Below, one piece after another: positions 60,451 through 64,000 of a stretch of DNA of 64,000 nt. The DNA comes from Anaerotignum sp. MSJ-24. GTDB taxonomy: Bacteria; Bacillota; Clostridia; Lachnospirales; Anaerotignaceae. The DNA is taken from the NCBI RefSeq assembly GCF_018918145.1, contig NZ_JAHLPX010000001.1, positions 1 to 64,000 of the forward strand. Reading direction: 5' to 3'. The notes below the pieces were generated by a model that saw nothing but the letters and a program-made list of their open reading frames with translations, did not search any database and had not been told where the DNA came from. The position numbers and the translations under genes are program-made. Position 1 is the first letter of the stretch. Each line of letters starts with the position of its first letter.

Positions 60451-61083
60451 ATGAAGGCAGTTGTGTTTGCAAATGCGGATATTGAGGACTATGGCTTTTG
60501 CGAGGAATATATTAAGGACGCAGTTATAATAAGCTGTGACGGCGGTATGCGCCATACAATGAAGCTCGGAATTGTTCCCGATTATATTGTGGGCGATTTC
60601 GACAGCGTATCTCCGGAGGTTCTCGATTATTATAAAAAACAGGATATTGAGCTTAAACAGGTTCCGTGTCGGAAGGATGAAACCGATATGGAGCTTGGAA
60701 TAAATCATGCGGTTGAGTTAGGTGCGGACGATATTACGCTTATCGGCGGAATAGGAAGCCGTCTTGACCATACTCTTGCGAATATTTTTCAGCTTATCAA
60801 GCTTGAAAAATTAGGCATTAAGGCACGAATAGTAAACGAAAGAAATAATATTACACTCTGCACGGGAAAAGCAGAAATTTACGGCAAAAAGGACGATTTG
60901 GTTTCATTTATACCGATTACGGACGTTGTTACCGGAGTTTACACAAAGGGACTTGAATATCCTCTTGAAAACGCAGTAATGCACATGGATTCTCCTATGG
61001 GCGTATCCAACGTTATGGAAGGCGATTATGCAGAATATTCGTTCAAAAGCGGTATGGCACTTATCATAAAAGCCAAGGATTGA
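60451..61083 (+). CDS. thiN: Thiamine diphosphokinase
   Basis: 210 residues: ISCDGGMRH, VGDFDSVSPE and GGIGSRLDHTLANI are the family motifs for ATP and thiamine binding. It makes thiamine pyrophosphate. It starts 2 bp after rpe; the gap to pyrH (85 bp) has no strong terminator. Confidence 0.93.
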   Translation: MKAVVFANADIEDYGFCEEYIKDAVIISCDGGMRHTMKLGIVPDYIVGDFDSVSPEVLDYYKKQDIELKQVPCRKDETDMELGINHAVELGADDITLIGGIGSRLDHTLANIFQLIKLEKLGIKARIVNERNNITLCTGKAEIYGKKDDLVSFIPITDVVTGVYTKGLEYPLENAVMHMDSPMGVSNVMEGDYAEYSFKSGMALIIKAKD

Positions 61084-61168
61084 TTATTGCCGTAATATTA
61101 TAGTGGAAATATTTCAGAAAATATGTTAATTTATATATGAACATGTATCTTACAGGGGGAAGTGCTTT

Positions 61169-61876
61169 ATGTACAAAAGAATTATTTTAAAGCTCAGCGG
61201 CGAAGCTCTTGCCGGAGATAAAGACGGCATTATGTATGACGACGAAACGATATTTGCCGTAGTTGACCAGATTAAGGAAATACTTGATATGGGTACACAG
61301 GTGGCTCTTGTTATCGGCGGCGGAAACATATGGAGAGGCAGAAGCGCAAATTCATCTATGGACAGAACAAAGGCTGACCAGATAGGTATGCTTGCTACGG
61401 TTATGAATGCCGTATATGTTGCCGATGTGTTCAGACAGAGAGGAATAAAGGCGGCTGTACAGACACCTATCATTATCGGAACGGTATCGGAGCAGTTTTC
61501 CAAGGAAAGTGCCTTAAAGCATCTTGAAAACGGCGAGGTAGTTATTTTTGCCGCAGGAATCGGACATCCGTACTTCTCAACAGATACGGTAACCGCATTA
61601 AGAGGCTGTGAGCTTGATGCGGATATACTTCTTTTTGCAAAGAATGTTGACGGCGTTTATGACAGCGATCCAAAGATAAATCCCAATGCAAAGAAGATAG
61701 ACGAAATTAAATGTGCGGACATAATAAGCAAGGGACTTCGTGTTATCGACCTTTCGGCGGCAAGCCTTTGCAACGACCAGAAGGTACCTGTTCTTATATT
61801 CGGCTTGAATGAGAAAAACAGCCTTATGAGAGCGGTTAAGGGTGAAAAAATCGGCACAGTTGTTACTGTCGATTGA
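61169..61876 (+). CDS. pyrH: UMP kinase
   Basis: 235 residues of the amino-acid-kinase fold: ILKLSGEALAG, VIGGGNIWRGR, TVTALRGCELDAD and FAKNVDGVYDSDP. It makes UDP from UMP. GGGGGAAG before ATG. The usual rpsB-tsf genes are not upstream, so the normal block is broken here. Confidence 0.96.
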   Translation: MYKRIILKLSGEALAGDKDGIMYDDETIFAVVDQIKEILDMGTQVALVIGGGNIWRGRSANSSMDRTKADQIGMLATVMNAVYVADVFRQRGIKAAVQTPIIIGTVSEQFSKESALKHLENGEVVIFAAGIGHPYFSTDTVTALRGCELDADILLFAKNVDGVYDSDPKINPNAKKIDEIKCADIISKGLRVIDLSAASLCNDQKVPVLIFGLNEKNSLMRAVKGEKIGTVVTVD

Positions 61877-61924
61877 AAATGGAATAATATATGAAAAATT
61901 TTTAAATTTTAGGGAGGATAGAAT

Positions 61925-62479
61925 ATGGCTAAGGAAACAGCAGTATATGAAGAAAAAATGAAAAAAACACTTGCGGCACTTGACAGCGAGTTTGCAACAA
62001 TCCGTGTAGGTCGTGCAAACCCTAAGGTGCTTGACAAAATTACAGTAGATTATTACGGAACACCTACTCCTATCAATCAGATAGGAAACATAACAGTTCC
62101 CGAAGCTCGTCTTATCGAGATTAAGCCTTGGGAATCAAGCCTTCTCAAAGCTATCGAAAAGGCAATCAATACATCAGAGCTTGGAATCAACCCTTCAAAC
62201 GACGGTAAGGTTATCAGACTTGTATTCCCTGAGCTTACAGAGGAACGCCGTAAAGAGCTTTCAAAGGAAGTTAAGAAAAAGGGCGAGGACTCAAAGGTAG
62301 CAATCAGAAACATCAGAAGAGATGCCGTTGATGCTTTCAAGAAACAGGAGAAGAAGGGCGAGCTTTCAGAGGACGTTCTTAACGACCTTCTTGATGATAT
62401 TCAGAAAATTACTGATAAATACATTGTTGAAATCGACAAGAAGATTGATGCAAAGAGCAAAGATATTATGGCTGTATGA
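61925..62479 (+). CDS. frr: Ribosome recycling factor
   Basis: 184 residues: [17 protein letters not shown] near 20-36, the two long helices of domain I, and [19 protein letters not shown]. Releases ribosomes after termination, with EF-G. GGGAGG before ATG. Confidence 0.97.
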   Translation: MAKETAVYEEKMKKTLAALDSEFATIRVGRANPKVLDKITVDYYGTPTPINQIGNITVPEARLIEIKPWESSLLKAIEKAINTSELGINPSNDGKVIRLVFPELTEERRKELSKEVKKKGEDSKVAIRNIRRDAVDAFKKQEKKGELSEDVLNDLLDDIQKITDKYIVEIDKKIDAKSKDIMAV

Positions 62480-62504
62480 TAAACACCTTATAAAGAAAAT
62501 TTAG

Positions 62505-62527
62505 ACACCCCGTAAAGGGGTGTTTTG
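62505..62527 (+). terminator. Hairpin between frr and uppS
   Basis: ACACCCC (62505-62511), loop GTAAA, GGGGTGT (62517-62523), then TTTTG: a short GC-rich intrinsic terminator. It lies only 19 bp before the uppS start, so partial readthrough is likely. Confidence 0.7.
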
Positions 62528-62545
62528 ATAATATCGGAGGATTAT

Positions 62546-63274
62546 ATGAGTTCACTTAGAGATGAAATTGATATGTCAAAGCTCCCTAAATCCGTTGCGA
62601 TAATTATGGACGGCAACGGACGCTGGGCGAAGAAACGCTTTCTTCCGAGAAAACTCGGACACAAAGCCGGAGCAGATACACTCGAAAATATATCGAGAGT
62701 TGCCGATGACCTCGGAATAGAGCATCTTACGGTTTATGCCTTCTCGACAGAAAACTGGAAGAGAACCGAAGAAGAGGTTGGAGCGATAATGGATCTTTTG
62801 AGAAATTATCTTGACCGTTATATAAGAACAGCCGAGAAGGAAAACATAAAGATAGATATTATCGGCGAAAAGAACCGTCTCGCTCCCGATATTCAGGACA
62901 GAATAAGACGTATTGAGGAAATATCAAAGGATAAGCCGGGAATGAATCTTCATATCGCACTTAATTACGGCGGCCGTGACGATATTTTAAGAGGCGTTAA
63001 GAAAATAGCAGAAAAGGTTAAAAACGGAGAAATCAATCCCGATGATATAACAGAGGACACAATTTCTTCAAGCCTTGATACACATTTTTATCCCGATCCG
63101 GAGATTGTTATAAGAACAAGCGGTGAGGAAAGAATAAGCAATTTCCTTCTCTGGCAGATTGCATATTCCGAATTTGTGTTTAACAGCAAATTCTGGCCGG
63201 ATTATTCTGCTGAAGACCTTTACGGAGATATTTGCTACTATCAGACTCGTGACAGAAGATTTGGCGGCAGATAA
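62546..63274 (+). CDS. uppS: Isoprenyl (undecaprenyl) diphosphate synthase
   Basis: 242 residues from ATG 62546 (CGGAGG upstream; frame opens earlier at 62525). IIMDGNGRWAKKR (catalytic Asp, near 24), GHKAGADTLENI, STENWKR and RTSGEERISNFLLWQ are intact. Makes the C55 carrier lipid for wall synthesis. Confidence 0.96.
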   Translation: MSSLRDEIDMSKLPKSVAIIMDGNGRWAKKRFLPRKLGHKAGADTLENISRVADDLGIEHLTVYAFSTENWKRTEEEVGAIMDLLRNYLDRYIRTAEKENIKIDIIGEKNRLAPDIQDRIRRIEEISKDKPGMNLHIALNYGGRDDILRGVKKIAEKVKNGEINPDDITEDTISSSLDTHFYPDPEIVIRTSGEERISNFLLWQIAYSEFVFNSKFWPDYSAEDLYGDICYYQTRDRRFGGR

Positions 63275-63289
63275 ACAGGAGTTGGAGTT

Positions 63290-64000
63290 ATGAAAACAAG
63301 AATTATTTCTGCACTTGTTGCACTTCCATTGCTTATTATATTTATTGTTCTCGGAAATATGCCGCTTAAGATTGCGATTACGGTTCTTACATGTATAGGT
63401 CTTTATGAGCTTTACAGAGCGTTTAGCGGTTTTATCAAACCTGTGCATTATATCGGATTTGCCGGTGCTGTAATTTATATGGCTTTTATCGAAAAGATAA
63501 TATATACGGCATCATTGCTCAATGTATTTATTGCAGTATTTCTGCTTGTGATACTTGTGTATGTTGTAATAGCGCATGAAAGCGGAAATACTATGGATGC
63601 AATAGTTACGTTTTTCGGATTTTTTTATGTCTGCTTCCTGCTTTCGCATGTATATCTTACACGCCAGTATATACATGGAGCTATGCTTGTATGGCTTATT
63701 TTCCTCAGTGCCTTTGGCTGTGACACAGGTGCATACTTTACCGGAATGGCATTCGGAAAGCATAAGCTTATACCGCAGTTAAGCCCCAAAAAGACTATCG
63801 AAGGTTCAATCGGCGGCATTGTTACGGCTATTGTGGCTTGTGTAATTTATGGCATAATTGTAGAGCATTATAATGAGCTTGCCGGAGTTGATACGGTTAT
63901 GCTCTGCTTCCTTGCCGGACTTATCGGCTCGATTATTTCACAGATAGGTGATCTTGCCGCATCGGCAATGAAGAGATATACAGGCATTAAGGATTTCGGA
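63290..64000 (+). CDS. cdsA: Phosphatidate cytidylyltransferase (3' end outside window)
   Basis: The frame is open from ATG 63290 (AGGAG and GGAG upstream) to the window edge, 237 codons. Hydrophobic with about seven membrane helices. GCDTGAYFTGMAFGKHKL and the signature start SAMKRYTGIKDFG are visible at the end. It makes CDP-diacylglycerol for phospholipids. 16 bp after uppS, the usual order in Firmicutes. Confidence 0.95.
   Translation, partial: MKTRIISALVALPLLIIFIVLGNMPLKIAITVLTCIGLYELYRAFSGFIKPVHYIGFAGAVIYMAFIEKIIYTASLLNVFIAVFLLVILVYVVIAHESGNTMDAIVTFFGFFYVCFLLSHVYLTRQYIHGAMLVWLIFLSAFGCDTGAYFTGMAFGKHKLIPQLSPKKTIEGSIGGIVTAIVACVIYGIIVEHYNELAGVDTVMLCFLAGLIGSIISQIGDLAASAMKRYTGIKDFG

Noticed and set aside
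1-64000. Prophage, insertion sequence, integron, tRNA or rRNA genes.
   Set aside because: No transposase, integrase, phage structural gene or cloverleaf sequence was seen on either strand.

Overview
The window looks like a chromosomal segment of a low-to-moderate GC, spore-forming Firmicute of class Clostridia, probably near Lachnospiraceae. The reasons are the spore protease gene gpr, a T-box leader on valS, strong AGGAGG ribosome sites with several TTG/GTG starts, the gene order acpS-nnr-lipoprotein-alr-mazF, and the block rsmB-rlmN-PP2C-PASTA kinase-rsgA-rpe-thiN followed by pyrH-frr-uppS-cdsA. There is no sign of phage, insertion sequences, CRISPR, rRNA or tRNA genes. The family assignment is inference from gene content only.

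Region 1 (1-14.7 kb) is an accessory catabolic island. After the end of a probable secreted or surface protein come a divergent XRE-cupin regulator with a palindrome on its promoter, a DUF1097 membrane protein, an M20 amidohydrolase and an OsmC protein. Next is a polyamine-type ABC transporter (permease, permease, ATPase, binding lipoprotein). Its transcript starts at a consensus promoter and must cross an intrinsic terminator that overlaps a tiny leader ORF (MCFAPYLSRFL), so the operon is probably attenuated. Then follow a metallo-beta-lactamase-fold protein, a D-threonine-aldolase/D-serine-dehydratase-like PLP enzyme and three amidohydrolases (N-acyl-D-amino-acid deacylase type, adenine deaminase type, SAH/guanine deaminase type). 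Together they suggest uptake and deamination or deacylation of an unidentified nitrogen compound.

Region 2 (14.7-33.9 kb) opens with an array of palindromic repeats. It then holds valS with its T-box, a nucleoside deaminase, a flavodoxin-ferredoxin protein, an Ldh-family dehydrogenase, the acpS-nnr-lipoprotein-alr-mazF cluster (with two more copies of the repeat inside), a decayed copper-amine-oxidase/MATE pseudogene pair, rpsT with a structured leader, gpr, a lipoprotein, an ABC-F ATPase, a tandem duplicated terminator, two small membrane proteins and an LTA-synthase-type sulfatase.

Region 3 (34-50 kb) is cell-envelope biosynthesis: two tandem LCP ligases, two proteins of unknown function, a secreted phosphodiester glycosidase, MurJ, an O-antigen-ligase-type polymerase, glycosyltransferases, two DUF4330 proteins, a glycosyltransferase-CsaB fusion, a TagA/WecG glycosyltransferase and a YitT protein. 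These genes fit synthesis, export and wall attachment of a pyruvylated secondary polymer that anchors surface proteins.

Region 4 (50-64 kb) is housekeeping: a CdaR-type regulator with an apparently structured leader directly before ftsE-ftsX, then rRNA methylation, Ser/Thr phosphorylation, ribosome maturation, nucleotide and isoprenoid genes. It ends inside cdsA.

The most interesting signals are the leader-peptide attenuator of the transporter, the three-hairpin repeat family with compensatory changes, the unassigned RNA leader before the CdaR gene, and the tandem terminator with a compensatory base pair.
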